DNA of 8,767 nucleotides from J088 sp003695505 [NCBI: Candidatus Dadabacteria bacterium] (GCA_003695505.1 RFIY01000260.1:1-8767), one strand, 5' to 3'. Shown: positions 1 through 6,867, counted from the first letter of the stretch. The notes: generated by a model not told the origin, from the letters alone. A program made the numbers and translations.

Positions 1-1979
1 ACGCGTGGACTTGCGCCCGTAGATGGCGCCGACCACGGAAACGCGGCCTGCTGGGCCACGGGTGAACGGTCTTCGATCAATTCGCGCGGGATGTCCTGCA
101 AAAAGGGACTCTGACGCTGGCTCAGCCGCGCACCGAAGGTGCGGCGGGTGCGGGCCCGCGTCAGATATAGATCCTTGCGGGAGCGGGTGATTCCAACGTA
201 GCAAAGGCGGCGTTCCTCGTCGAAATTTCCTTCGTCGATGGATCGCTGATGCGGCAACACGCCATATTCGAGACCGGTCAGGAACACCACATCGAATTCC
301 AGCCCCTTCGCGCTGTGCAGCGTCATCAGTTTGACGGCGGCGCCATCGTCGACGCCATCGGCATCCTGAATCAATGTCACTGTATCGAGGTAGTCCGCCA
401 GCGTCGCCTCATCGTCCATATCAGCCTGCCAGTCCTGCATCGAAACCAGCAACTGATCAATATTCTCACGCCGGTCCCGCGCGATCTCGGTGCCTTCGCT
501 GTCATATGCATCGCGCAGCCCCATGCGCTCGATCGTCTGCGCGGCCAGGTACGCCAGGCCATCTTTGCCGATTTTCGTCCGCAGAACCGCCAGGTCTTCG
601 CAAAAGCGGGTCAGCGCCTGCGCCGGCTTACCGCGCACCTCACCGGCGGACACGGCCAGTTCGACGGCGCCGAAGACATCCGTACCCAATTGGGCACGTC
701 GCAGCACGCGTTCGAGGCTCGTCTTGCCAATGCCGCGACGTGGCACGTTGGCGATGCGCTGAAAGGCGACAAAATCGGCAGGATTCTGAAGCAGGCGCAG
801 GTATGCAATCACGTCCCGGATCTCCTTGCGCCCAAAGAAGCCGGTCGCACCAACGACCTGATGTGGGATCGAGCGTTGCCGCAACGCCTCCTCGTGGACC
901 CGGCTTTGCGCATTCGTGCGATAGAAAATCGCGATCTCCGCCGGCGGCGTCCCGTCTCGCAGCAGACGTTCGACCTGACGTGCGACCCAGTCGGCTTCTT
1001 CCCGTTCGTCACCGAGCACCGCCAGACGCAACGGCTTTCCGGCGGGGCCATCGGTCCAGAGGCGCTTCTCCTTGCGCTCCACGTTGTGACGCACAACGTT
1101 CCAGGCCGCGTCGAGAATGTTGCGCGTGCTGCGGTAATTCTGTTCCAGCCGTACGACCCGCGTCTGCGGATAGTCGCGCTCGAAATTGAGAATGTTGGAA
1201 ATGTCGGCGCCGCGCCACGCATAAATCGACTGATCATCGTCACCCACGACGGCCAGATTGCCGTGCCCGGCGATCCGTCGGATCAGATCGTACTGAATGC
1301 GGTTGGTGTCCTGAAACTCATCGACCATGACAAAGCGATAGCGCCGTTGCAGCCGCGCCTCCAGTCCAGGATCACGCTCCATCGCCTTGAGCGGCTGCAA
1401 CAACAGGTCGCCGAAGTCGAGTGCGTCGTTGCGCAGCAGCTTCTGTTGCCAGGCTTCGTAAATTTCGACCATTGGCAGGTCGTCGATGACGACGGACGGA
1501 TCGAGGTCCTCGGGCATCCAGCCGCGCCGTTTGAACCCCTCGATGCGACCCAGGACATCGCGAACATTGATTCGCTCGCCATCAAGATCGAATTCATCGA
1601 GAATTTCCCGCATCAGCTGACGCTGATCGGCCTCGTCGTAGATGACCGCCTGCGGCGACACCGCGACCGGCACGACGCCGGTCCTGATCAGGTGCAGACC
1701 AAGCCCGTGAAACGTACGGACTTCCGGCCGCCCCTGCATCGTCCCGACCATGGCCTCGATCCGCTCGGACATCTCGCGGCAGGCCTTGTTGGTGAAGGTC
1801 ACGCAAAGAATTTCGTCTGGCGCCGCAACCCCTTGCGTGATCAGCCAGACCGCCCGGTGCGTCAGGACGCGGGTTTTGCCGCTACCCGCTCCGGCCAGAA
1901 TCAGCAGTGGTCCTTCGACGTGCGCGGCCGCCTGCCGTTGTTCCGGATTCAGGGCCGCCAGAAAATCGGCGTCGCTCAT
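1..1979 (-). CDS. UvrD/Rep/PcrA-type superfamily 1 ATP-dependent DNA helicase (3' end cut by window)
   Basis: This is a 3'-5' DNA helicase of superfamily 1A, a family that acts in repair, replication restart and clearing proteins from DNA. The frame is open for 659 codons from the ATG at 1979 to the window edge, with no stop seen. Visible motifs in order: Q motif LNPEQRQAA (residues 10-18); Walker A AGAGSGKT (29-36, Lys35); TFTNKA (about 60-65); the DExx box VDEFQDTN (from 219, Asp220-Glu221); VVGDDDQSIYAWRG (about 240-255); QNYR (280-283); TLHSAKGLEF (about 553-562); and GITRSR (about 596-601). Family members are usually about 670-760 residues, so only a poorly conserved C-terminal tail should be missing. 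The TFHGLGL segment and the final motif look more like Rep than UvrD, but I cannot separate Rep, PcrA and UvrD safely. The start ATG overlaps the glmS stop as ATGA (1979-1976), and no strong ribosome binding site is visible, so translation is probably coupled to glmS. Confidence 0.93.
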   Translation of the reverse strand, partial: MSDADFLAALNPEQRQAAAHVEGPLLILAGAGSGKTRVLTHRAVWLITQGVAAPDEILCVTFTNKACREMSERIEAMVGTMQGRPEVRTFHGLGLHLIRTGVVPVAVSPQAVIYDEADQRQLMREILDEFDLDGERINVRDVLGRIEGFKRRGWMPEDLDPSVVIDDLPMVEIYEAWQQKLLRNDALDFGDLLLQPLKAMERDPGLEARLQRRYRFVMVDEFQDTNRIQYDLIRRIAGHGNLAVVGDDDQSIYAWRGADISNILNFERDYPQTRVVRLEQNYRSTRNILDAAWNVVRHNVERKEKRLWTDGPAGKPLRLAVLGDEREEADWVARQVERLLRDGTPPAEIAIFYRTNAQSRVHEEALRQRSIPHQVVGATGFFGRKEIRDVIAYLRLLQNPADFVAFQRIANVPRRGIGKTSLERVLRRAQLGTDVFGAVELAVSAGEVRGKPAQALTRFCEDLAVLRTKIGKDGLAYLAAQTIERMGLRDAYDSEGTEIARDRRENIDQLLVSMQDWQADMDDEATLADYLDTVTLIQDADGVDDGAAVKLMTLHSAKGLEFDVVFLTGLEYGVLPHQRSIDEGNFDEERRLCYVGITRSRKDLYLTRARTRRTFGARLSQRQSPFLQDIPRELIEDRSPVAQQAAFPWSAPSTGASPR

Positions 1980-3820
1980 TCGACGGTGACGCTCTTGGCA
2001 AGATTGCGCGGCTGGTCAACATCGGTGCCGAGATGTACCGCCACATAATAGGCAAAAAGCTGGAGCGGTACCGCGAGCAGTACGGCATCGACCAGTGGAT
2101 CGACGCTGGGAACTTCGATGCGGTCGTCGGCGACTTCGGCAACTTCCTCGTCGCCTGGAAGGGTCAGCGCGATGACCCGTCCCTCGCGCGCGCGGATCTC
2201 TTCGATATTGGCGATCACCTTCGATCGAACGGGACTGTCGTGTACGACGAACAGTACCGGAACATCCGCATCCACAAGTGCAATCGGGCCATGCTTCATT
2301 TCGCCGGCGGGGTATGCTTCGGCGTGCATGTAGCTGATTTCCTTGAGCTTCAGGGCGCCTTCCATCGCGAGCGGATAGTGCACGTCTCGCCCGAGGTAGA
2401 GCATATCCCGGGCGTGCGCATAGCGACGCGCCATTCTTTTGATGACCGGTTCACAGTCTTCAATCAGCTCGGCGACGGCGGTAGGCAGGTGGCTCAACGC
2501 GGTCAGCCAGCGCCGTCGCAACGCACCGTCGAGTCGATGAACCTGCTGGTCGAGGTACAACAACAGCAGGTGGAGGGTCACGAGTTGCGTGACGAACGCC
2601 TTGGTACTGGCGACGCTGATTTCGGGACCAGCGTGCGTGTATGCTACGGCATGCGCGGCACGCGCGATGCTCGACTCCAGCACGTTACAGACCGCAACGA
2701 CGTAGGCGCCGCGCGAACGGGCGAGTTCGACCGCGGCCAGCGTGTCGGCGGTTTCGCCACTCTGCGAAATCGCGACGACGAGCGTGTGTTCGTCGATGAT
2801 CGGCTCACGGTAGCGGTATTCGCTCGCAAATTCAACGCGTGTTGGCACGCGCAGATGGCGTTCGAATTCATAGGCGGCCGTCAGCCCGGCGTGGAAACTG
2901 GTTCCGCACGCAACCATGACCACCTGGCGCACATTGTCGAGGATTCCAGACGGGATCAGATCGCTTTCAAAAAAGACTTCGCCCCTGTCGAGCGCAACCC
3001 GCCCGGCCAGGGTATCAGAGATGGCGCGCGGCTGCTCATGAATCTCCTTGAGCATGAAATGCGGATAACCGCCCTTTTCGGCCAGGACCGGATCCCACGC
3101 GATGCGCAACGGCTTGCGCGTCACGGCTGCTCCGTCGCCGTCCGTAATCGTCAGCCCATCATGTTGCAACAGCGCGATATCGCCATCCTCGAGAATCACC
3201 ATCTCGCGCGTATAATTGAGAATGGCCGGAATATCCGAGGCCGCAAACAGTTCGCCCTCGCCAATGCCAAGGATCAGCGGACTTCCGTGGCGCGCAAATA
3301 CGAGCGCTCCCGGACAGCTTCCGTGCAAGACGCCGAGCGCATAACTGCCATCGACCCGGGGAAGGATGTTACGCACCGCCTCAAAAAGTTGCTCTGGCGA
3401 CGGATCGTTGCCGCTCAGCTCCCGTGCAATGAGGTGCGCGAAAATCTCGGAATCGGTCTCGGATGAAAACGTGGCGCCGTCGGCGATCAACTGCTGGCGC
3501 AGTTCGAGATGGTTCTCGATGATGCCGTTGTGGACGACGACCGTATGCTCGACCCGGTGCGGATGGGCATTCTCTTCACTCGGGCGGCCGTGCGTCGCCC
3601 AGCGCGTGTGCCCCAGACCCGCGTGGGCGTCTGGCCGATCACCGGCTATTTTTGCCTCGAGGTCGGCTATTCTGCCCTTGCAGCGAAAAACGGTCACCGG
3701 TTCCGGATCGAGTACCGCGATTCCGGCGGAGTCATAGCCACGGTACTCGAGGCGTTTCAGGCCTTCGATCAGCACGTCTACGGCCAAACGATGACCCAGG
3801 TAGCCAACGATTCCGCACAT
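1976..3820 (-). CDS. glmS: Glutamine--fructose-6-phosphate aminotransferase (isomerizing), GlmS
   Basis: GlmS makes glucosamine-6-phosphate from fructose-6-phosphate and glutamine in the cytoplasm. This is the first committed step to UDP-GlcNAc for peptidoglycan and lipopolysaccharide. The protein is 614 residues, close to the usual 600-610. It starts MCGIVGYLG, so removal of Met exposes the catalytic cysteine of the N-terminal glutaminase domain. That domain also shows HTRWATHG (71-78) and NGI (98-100). Two SIS sugar-isomerase domains follow, with ACGTSFHAG (304-312), ISQSGETADT (351-360) and the active-site stretch around EISYMHAEAYPAGEMKHGP (494-512). The C-terminus keeps the family ending DQPRNLAKSVTVE. 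The gene starts 46 nt after rplI with only a weak GAG-type ribosome binding site, and its TGA overlaps the helicase ATG. I see no room for a glmS ribozyme in the 46-nt gap, so expression probably follows the upstream ribosomal protein genes. Confidence 0.98.
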   Translation of the reverse strand: MCGIVGYLGHRLAVDVLIEGLKRLEYRGYDSAGIAVLDPEPVTVFRCKGRIADLEAKIAGDRPDAHAGLGHTRWATHGRPSEENAHPHRVEHTVVVHNGIIENHLELRQQLIADGATFSSETDSEIFAHLIARELSGNDPSPEQLFEAVRNILPRVDGSYALGVLHGSCPGALVFARHGSPLILGIGEGELFAASDIPAILNYTREMVILEDGDIALLQHDGLTITDGDGAAVTRKPLRIAWDPVLAEKGGYPHFMLKEIHEQPRAISDTLAGRVALDRGEVFFESDLIPSGILDNVRQVVMVACGTSFHAGLTAAYEFERHLRVPTRVEFASEYRYREPIIDEHTLVVAISQSGETADTLAAVELARSRGAYVVAVCNVLESSIARAAHAVAYTHAGPEISVASTKAFVTQLVTLHLLLLYLDQQVHRLDGALRRRWLTALSHLPTAVAELIEDCEPVIKRMARRYAHARDMLYLGRDVHYPLAMEGALKLKEISYMHAEAYPAGEMKHGPIALVDADVPVLFVVHDSPVRSKVIANIEEIRAREGRVIALTLPGDEEVAEVADDRIEVPSVDPLVDAVLLAVPLQLFAYYVAVHLGTDVDQPRNLAKSVTVE

Positions 3821-3866
3821 CGCTCAGCTCGCTGGACGATTCAGCCGCCGCGATCCCCGACGCAAT

Positions 3867-4445
3867 TCAGGACTCGTCGGAAGTATCTTCGGTGGTTGCT
3901 TCCGCGTCAGCCTCGGCACCGTCTCCTTGCTCCGCAGCCTCCACGCCTTCACCAGATGCTTCGTCTTCGCCCGCTTCTGCTTCGGGCTCCGGCTCGGGAG
4001 CTCCGACGCCTTCGACAACGACCTTTACCGATGCAGTCAATTCCGGCGCGAGCCGCAGCTCGACGGTGTATTCACCAGGCTCCCGAATCGGCTCGGCCAG
4101 ACGCAGCCAGTTGTGCTGGATCGGACCGAACTGCGCCTCGAGCGCTTCGATAATCCGCCGCGCCGAGACGGAACCGTACAACCGACCGGTCTCGGTCACA
4201 TTCTCTTCAAAATGCACTTCCGCGCCATCCAGCGTTTCGCAGCGCACCCGAAGATTATCGATCACGCGCTTGCGGCGAGCCTCCGCGATGTGTTTCTGGT
4301 GCTCGAACGCAGCAACGTTGTCGGGCGTTGCCTTCAGCGCCTTGCGTTTCGGCAGCAGGTAGTTGCGTGCGTAACCGGTGCGGACATCAACGACGTCCCC
4401 CGGCAACCCGAGGTGTTCCACGGCTTCAATCAGAATCAGTTTCAT
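3867..4445 (-). CDS. rplI: Large-subunit ribosomal protein bL9 with long acidic C-terminal tail
   Basis: bL9 binds 23S rRNA near the base of the L1 stalk and helps keep the reading frame. The N-terminal domain is clear: it begins MKLILIEAVEHLGLPGDVV and continues with the signature RTGYARNYLLPKRKA (22-36). A helical connector and the C-terminal domain follow to about residue 147 (ending SVKVVVEGV). The family is usually about 148-150 residues, and this protein has 192. The extra 45 residues (148-192) contain about 18 Asp/Glu, many Ala and Gly, and no Lys or Arg, so the tail is probably disordered. The ATG at 4445 is set by an AGGAG 9 nt upstream. The gene begins 34 nt after the bS6-bS18 fusion, the place normally occupied by the rpsR-rplI junction. 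Confidence 0.97.
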   Translation of the reverse strand: MKLILIEAVEHLGLPGDVVDVRTGYARNYLLPKRKALKATPDNVAAFEHQKHIAEARRKRVIDNLRVRCETLDGAEVHFEENVTETGRLYGSVSARRIIEALEAQFGPIQHNWLRLAEPIREPGEYTVELRLAPELTASVKVVVEGVGAPEPEPEAEAGEDEASGEGVEAAEQGDGAEADAEATTEDTSDES

Positions 4446-4454
4446 AATGACGAA

Positions 4455-4459
4455 CTCCT
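4455..4459 (-). promoter_or_regulatory. Ribosome binding site of rplI
   Basis: AGGAG on the minus strand lies 9 nt before the ATG at 4445. It supports that start and independent translation of bL9 after the stop of the upstream fusion gene. Confidence 0.75.
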
Positions 4460-4479
4460 GACGTTCCCGGACGTGCCGC

Positions 4480-4650
4480 TCAGGCGCCGACGGTCGTAAA
4501 GGGAAGCAGGCCGAGAATCCGCGCCCGCTTGATTTGCTGACTCAGGTGACGTTGTTCGCTCGCGTTGAAACGCGTCGTCCGACGCGGACGAATCTTCCCG
4601 CGGTCGGTAATGTACGCCACCAGTCGTTCCGGATTGCGAAAGTGCAGCTC
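4480..4650 (-). other. rpsR: bS18 (rpsR-type) domain within the bS6-bS18 fusion gene
   Basis: These codons encode the bS18-like part (residues 102-157) of the fused protein. YITDRGKI aligns with the bS18 helix that E. coli has as NYITESGKI. The IKRARILGLLPF segment matches IKRARYLSLLPY of E. coli bS18. The only ATG-started reading frame here (ATG at about 4652) is in another frame, gives no bS18 similarity and stops after about 36 codons. I therefore see no way to make free bS18 from this locus apart from an undetected GTG or TTG start or protein cleavage. Confidence 0.9.
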
Positions 4651-4953
4651 ATTCGGCTCGACGTTCTCGCTGGTGCCCAGGTAGGTCTGGAACCGCAGCA
4701 CATCGTTGCTGATGCGCAGACGACGCTCGACCTCGGCGGGAACATCGGCTGGCGCCTGGTAGCGCAGAAACCCGTAATGGGCGTACTTCTTTTTCTGGAT
4801 TTCGTAGGCAAGACGGCGCTTGCCCCAGGGCTGCCAGGAGACGTCCTGCCCACCCTGCTCTTCGATCGCACCGCGTAACCCTGCGACGATTGCATCGATA
4901 TCGTCCTGGCCTAGGCGCTCGTCAAACAAAATTACGGTTTCGTATTGCCGCAT
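4480..4953 (-). CDS. rpsF: Fused small-subunit ribosomal protein bS6-bS18
   Basis: One continuous frame of 157 codons encodes two ribosomal proteins that are normally separate. Residues 1-92 are a full bS6 core: MRQYETVILF at the start, the conserved WGKRRLAYEIQKKKYAHYGF (43-62), and NDVLRFQTYL at the end. Residues 93-101 form a short linker. Residues 102-157 match bS18 from its first helix onward: YITDRGKIRPRR (114-125) and RHLSQQIKRARILGLLPF (135-152), ending in TTVGA. The first 20 or so residues of ordinary bS18, including its basic KFCRF-like segment, are absent, as is the charged bS6 tail. I translated the junction base by base and the frame does not shift. The ATG at 4953 has a near-perfect Shine-Dalgarno site. 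Met1 is the only methionine, so bS18 has no internal ATG start. bS6 and bS18 form a heterodimer on the 30S platform around 16S helices 22-23, so the fusion is structurally reasonable. Functional fusion is inferred; an in-frame assembly deletion is the main alternative. Confidence 0.93.
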   Translation of the reverse strand: MRQYETVILFDERLGQDDIDAIVAGLRGAIEEQGGQDVSWQPWGKRRLAYEIQKKKYAHYGFLRYQAPADVPAEVERRLRISNDVLRFQTYLGTSENVEPNELHFRNPERLVAYITDRGKIRPRRTTRFNASEQRHLSQQIKRARILGLLPFTTVGA

Positions 4954-4957
4954 GTTG

Positions 4958-5010
4958 AACCCTCCTTACGGGTTTCCAGCCCCGCAATCTCGCGGAGCAA
5001 GAAGGGAGTT
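4958..5010 (-). promoter_or_regulatory. Candidate leader RNA fold that pairs the Shine-Dalgarno site (possible bS6:bS18 autoregulatory element)
   Basis: On the minus-strand transcript, 5010-5002 (AACUCCCUU) can pair with 4967-4958 (AAGGAGGGUU). This gives nine pairs, one of them G-U, with A4963 bulged, and it covers the whole Shine-Dalgarno site. Inside it, 4998-4992 (GCUCCGC) pairs with 4985-4979 (GCGGGGC) around a six-base loop. The 3' side of the internal loop between the stems (4978-4968) is unpaired and contains ACCCGU. Leader RNAs recognised by bS6:bS18 are known in other bacteria and, as I recall, feature an unpaired CCG near the start site. The pairing is seen in the sequence; the regulatory role is inferred. 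Confidence 0.4.
4961..4967 (-). promoter_or_regulatory. Strong Shine-Dalgarno site of the bS6-bS18 gene
   Basis: AAGGAGG lies 7 nt before the ATG at 4953, which is near-ideal sequence and spacing. It fixes the start codon. The site can also be base-paired in the leader fold described separately. Confidence 0.9.
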
Positions 5011-5016
5011 TACGAG

Positions 5017-5051
5017 AAAAATCGCGGCGCCGCCCCAAGTGGAGCGGCGCC
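5017..5051 (-). terminator. Intrinsic terminator after the helicase/SRPBCC unit
   Basis: On the minus strand, GGCGCCGC (5051-5044) and GCGGCGCC (5033-5026) form a perfect 8-bp GC stem around a 10-base loop that can itself pair two further bases. After GCGA comes a run of five T (5021-5017). The hairpin lies 41 nt past the SRPBCC stop and before the ribosomal protein gene, so it separates the two units. The four-base gap between stem and T run makes it less than ideal. No convincing promoter hexamer pair is visible between it and the ATG at 4953. A TATAAC on the minus strand near 5060 is the only -10-like sequence, and it lies upstream of the hairpin. Confidence 0.6.
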
Positions 5052-5091
5052 TTCGTTATAGTCTATCAGCTCACCGCATGGTGCGCATGTT

Positions 5092-5520
5092 TCACGCAGC
5101 GGCTTCGGCCCGGCGTTTGAGTTCGGCATTCATCTGTTCGTACAGCGACTGCAGCCGTCCGGACAGCAAAGGGCCAACCAGTTTCGCCAGCACACCGGTA
5201 AATCGCTCGCCATGAATCAGGCGCGTCGCGCCGTCTCCGACCGGCACCAGTTCGAAGTAGTGTTCTCCGAGCATGCCGCCACGAATGCCACCGCGCCAGC
5301 GCAGCTCCTTTGGTGCTTCGACCTGGACGAACTCGATGCCAATGGGCAGAACGGGTCCATTGCCGACCTTCGCCAGCAGCTTCCCCTTGCCTCCAGGCCG
5401 GATATCCCCCTGAAGGCCGTGCAGCACGGGGTTCCACTTCGGCCAGTCATCGGCGTCTCGCAAAATCTTCCAGACAACTTCCTGAGGCGCATTAATCGTC
5501 GTTTCGCAGCGTACTTCCAT
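5092..5520 (-). CDS. SRPBCC (START/Bet v 1-like, polyketide cyclase-type) small protein
   Basis: This is a 142-residue cytoplasmic protein of the SRPBCC superfamily, whose members bind hydrophobic ligands in a deep helix-grip pocket. The N-terminus shows the family pattern of a first strand followed by INAPQEVVWKILRDADDWPKWNP (residues 9-31; Trp and Pro around the WP-WNP segment are typical). Alternating strands follow, then a long C-terminal helix with SLYEQMNAELKRRAE. There is no signal peptide or membrane segment. The ATG at 5520 is preferred over the TTG at 5523 because AGGAG stands 7 nt before the ATG but only 4 nt before the TTG. The gene begins 45 nt after the RNA helicase stop and is followed by a terminator, so the two are probably cotranscribed. 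The ligand or reaction cannot be read from the sequence. Confidence 0.88.
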   Translation of the reverse strand: MEVRCETTINAPQEVVWKILRDADDWPKWNPVLHGLQGDIRPGGKGKLLAKVGNGPVLPIGIEFVQVEAPKELRWRGGIRGGMLGEHYFELVPVGDGATRLIHGERFTGVLAKLVGPLLSGRLQSLYEQMNAELKRRAEAAA

Positions 5521-5527
5521 CAATCAG

Positions 5528-5532
5528 CTCCT
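5528..5532 (-). promoter_or_regulatory. Ribosome binding site deciding the SRPBCC gene start
   Basis: AGGAG on the minus strand is spaced 7 nt from the ATG at 5520, which favours that start over the in-frame TTG immediately upstream. Confidence 0.7.
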
Positions 5533-5565
5533 GTTGTCTCCGTCGCGAGAATCCGGGAATCATCG

Positions 5566-6867
5566 TCAGCTTTTCCGCCCGCCCGAAGCGCGTCGACGTC
5601 GCCCCTGTGACCGGTTGCCGCCGCCGCGCCGGCCGCCCCCGGGTCGGACGCCACCTTTGCGATCCTTGCGCGGCGGACGCGGCGGGAACACCAGATCGCT
5701 CGCCAGATCGTCCGCTTCGGCCCAGGCGACATCAATACTGCGACCAAGCGTTTCCTCGACCTTCGGCAAGTTCTCGACCGTATCCTGCGTGGCAAGGATC
5801 AGCGCCTCGCCCTCTGCGCCTGCGCGCGCGGTCCGCCCTACCCGGTGGATATAGTCCTTGGGATTATCCGGGATGTCCCAGTTGACGACGTGGCTGACGT
5901 TGTCGATGTGCAGGCCCCGGCTCGCGACATCGGTCGCGACGATCACGGGCGGGTTCGTTTCCTTGAAGGCGTCGAGCGCGCGAAATCGTTGCTTCTGGTC
6001 GAGCGCACCAGATAACGCCAGCGAACGTATGCCATTGGCTTCGAGGACCTGACTGACGCGAAGTGCCGTGTGCCGTCGGTTCGTGAAAACAATAACTCTG
6101 AGCTGCGATTCCTGCTGTTGCCATTTGCGAATGAGGCCGATCAGCAGTGGATACTTTTCGTCGTCGGCCAGGTGATAGACGACCTGACGAATCCGGTCGG
6201 GTGGCGTATTGACGTCGTCGACGGCAATGACGGGAGGGTTGTCCATGTACTCCCAGGCAAGCTCTTCGACCCGGTAGTCGACGGTCGCGCTGAACAGCAG
6301 ATTTTGCCGCTCACCGGCAGGAGGCATCCGCCGGATCAGCCAGCGTACGTCGGCAATGAAGCCAAGGTCGAACATCCGGTCGCATTCGTCGATGACGAGA
6401 ATTTCTGTCTTGTCGAGACTGTAGACCTTCTGTTTGTAGTAATCAATCAGGCGCCCCGGTGTACCGATCAATACATCCACGCCGTCACGAAACGCCTCTT
6501 TCTGTTCCTTGTAGTCGACACCACCGATCACGGTGTGAAATTTCAAAACCGTGTGGGCCCCGAGCTGGGCTGCGTTGTCGGAGATCTGTTTGATCAGTTC
6601 TCGCGTTGGCGCGATGATCAGTGCCCGCGGATCCTGTGGTCGGCTGTTTTCGGGACGAGGCTTCTCCAGCAGGCGGTGCAGGGTTGCGATCAGGAAGGCC
6701 GCGGTCTTGCCGGAGCCTGTCTGCGCCTGACCGGTGACACTTTTTCCGGCAATCGTGATCGGCAGTGTCTCACGCTGAATCGGTGTTGGCTCGATGAAAC
6801 CCGCGTCACGGATTCCGGCCATTACGGACTCGGCCAGGCCAAGCTGTTCAAAAAACGAGGTGCTCAT
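5566..6867 (-). CDS. rhlB: RhlB-like DEAD-box ATP-dependent RNA helicase (DECD variant)
   Basis: DEAD-box helicases unwind short RNA duplexes using ATP; RhlB itself works with the RNase E degradosome in E. coli. With the start at 6867 the protein is 433 residues. Motifs in order: Q motif GFIEPTPIQ (23-31); motif I AQTGSGKT (48-55); PTRE (87-90); TPGR (136-139); motif II DECD (160-163) in place of DEAD; SAT (193-195); VATDVASRGLHI (310-321); HRVGRTARAG (341-350). The stretch DRMFDLGFIADVRWLIRRMPP (163-183) is very close to E. coli RhlB. The last 35 residues are rich in Arg, Lys and Gly, a likely RNA-binding tail. The start MSTSFFEQLGL fits homologues and has GGAGA just upstream, though at short spacing. 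An in-frame ATG at 6933, also with an SD-like GGGAG, would add 22 basic residues. Assignment to RhlB rather than another DEAD-box subfamily is by similarity recalled, not computed. Confidence 0.93.
   Translation of the reverse strand: MSTSFFEQLGLAESVMAGIRDAGFIEPTPIQRETLPITIAGKSVTGQAQTGSGKTAAFLIATLHRLLEKPRPENSRPQDPRALIIAPTRELIKQISDNAAQLGAHTVLKFHTVIGGVDYKEQKEAFRDGVDVLIGTPGRLIDYYKQKVYSLDKTEILVIDECDRMFDLGFIADVRWLIRRMPPAGERQNLLFSATVDYRVEELAWEYMDNPPVIAVDDVNTPPDRIRQVVYHLADDEKYPLLIGLIRKWQQQESQLRVIVFTNRRHTALRVSQVLEANGIRSLALSGALDQKQRFRALDAFKETNPPVIVATDVASRGLHIDNVSHVVNWDIPDNPKDYIHRVGRTARAGAEGEALILATQDTVENLPKVEETLGRSIDVAWAEADDLASDLVFPPRPPRKDRKGGVRPGGGRRGGGNRSQGRRRRASGGRKS

Noticed and set aside
249-2048. 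Long plus-strand open frame of 599 codons
   Set aside because: It lies wholly opposite the helicase gene, whose frame carries all superfamily 1 motifs. The plus-strand product shows no recognisable domain and is rich in His, Arg and Gln, as expected for an antisense shadow in GC-rich DNA.
1907-3466. Long plus-strand open frame of 519 codons
   Set aside because: It is antisense to glmS, which is complete and unambiguous; the plus-strand product shows no family features.
3821-3866. glmS ribozyme or riboswitch upstream of glmS
   Set aside because: The gap to rplI is only 46 nt, too short for the known glmS ribozyme, and that element is mainly found in Gram-positive bacteria.
4542-4895. Alternative minus-strand frame across the bS6-bS18 junction, considered as a hidden separate rpsR
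   Set aside because: Its translation has no bS18 similarity, whereas the bS18 helices are all in the bS6 frame. A simple frameshift between two genes does not explain the locus.
5050-5090. TATAAC on the minus strand as a promoter -10 for the ribosomal protein unit
   Set aside because: No matching -35 sequence stands at suitable spacing, and the transcript would pass through the terminator hairpin first. I do not call a promoter here.
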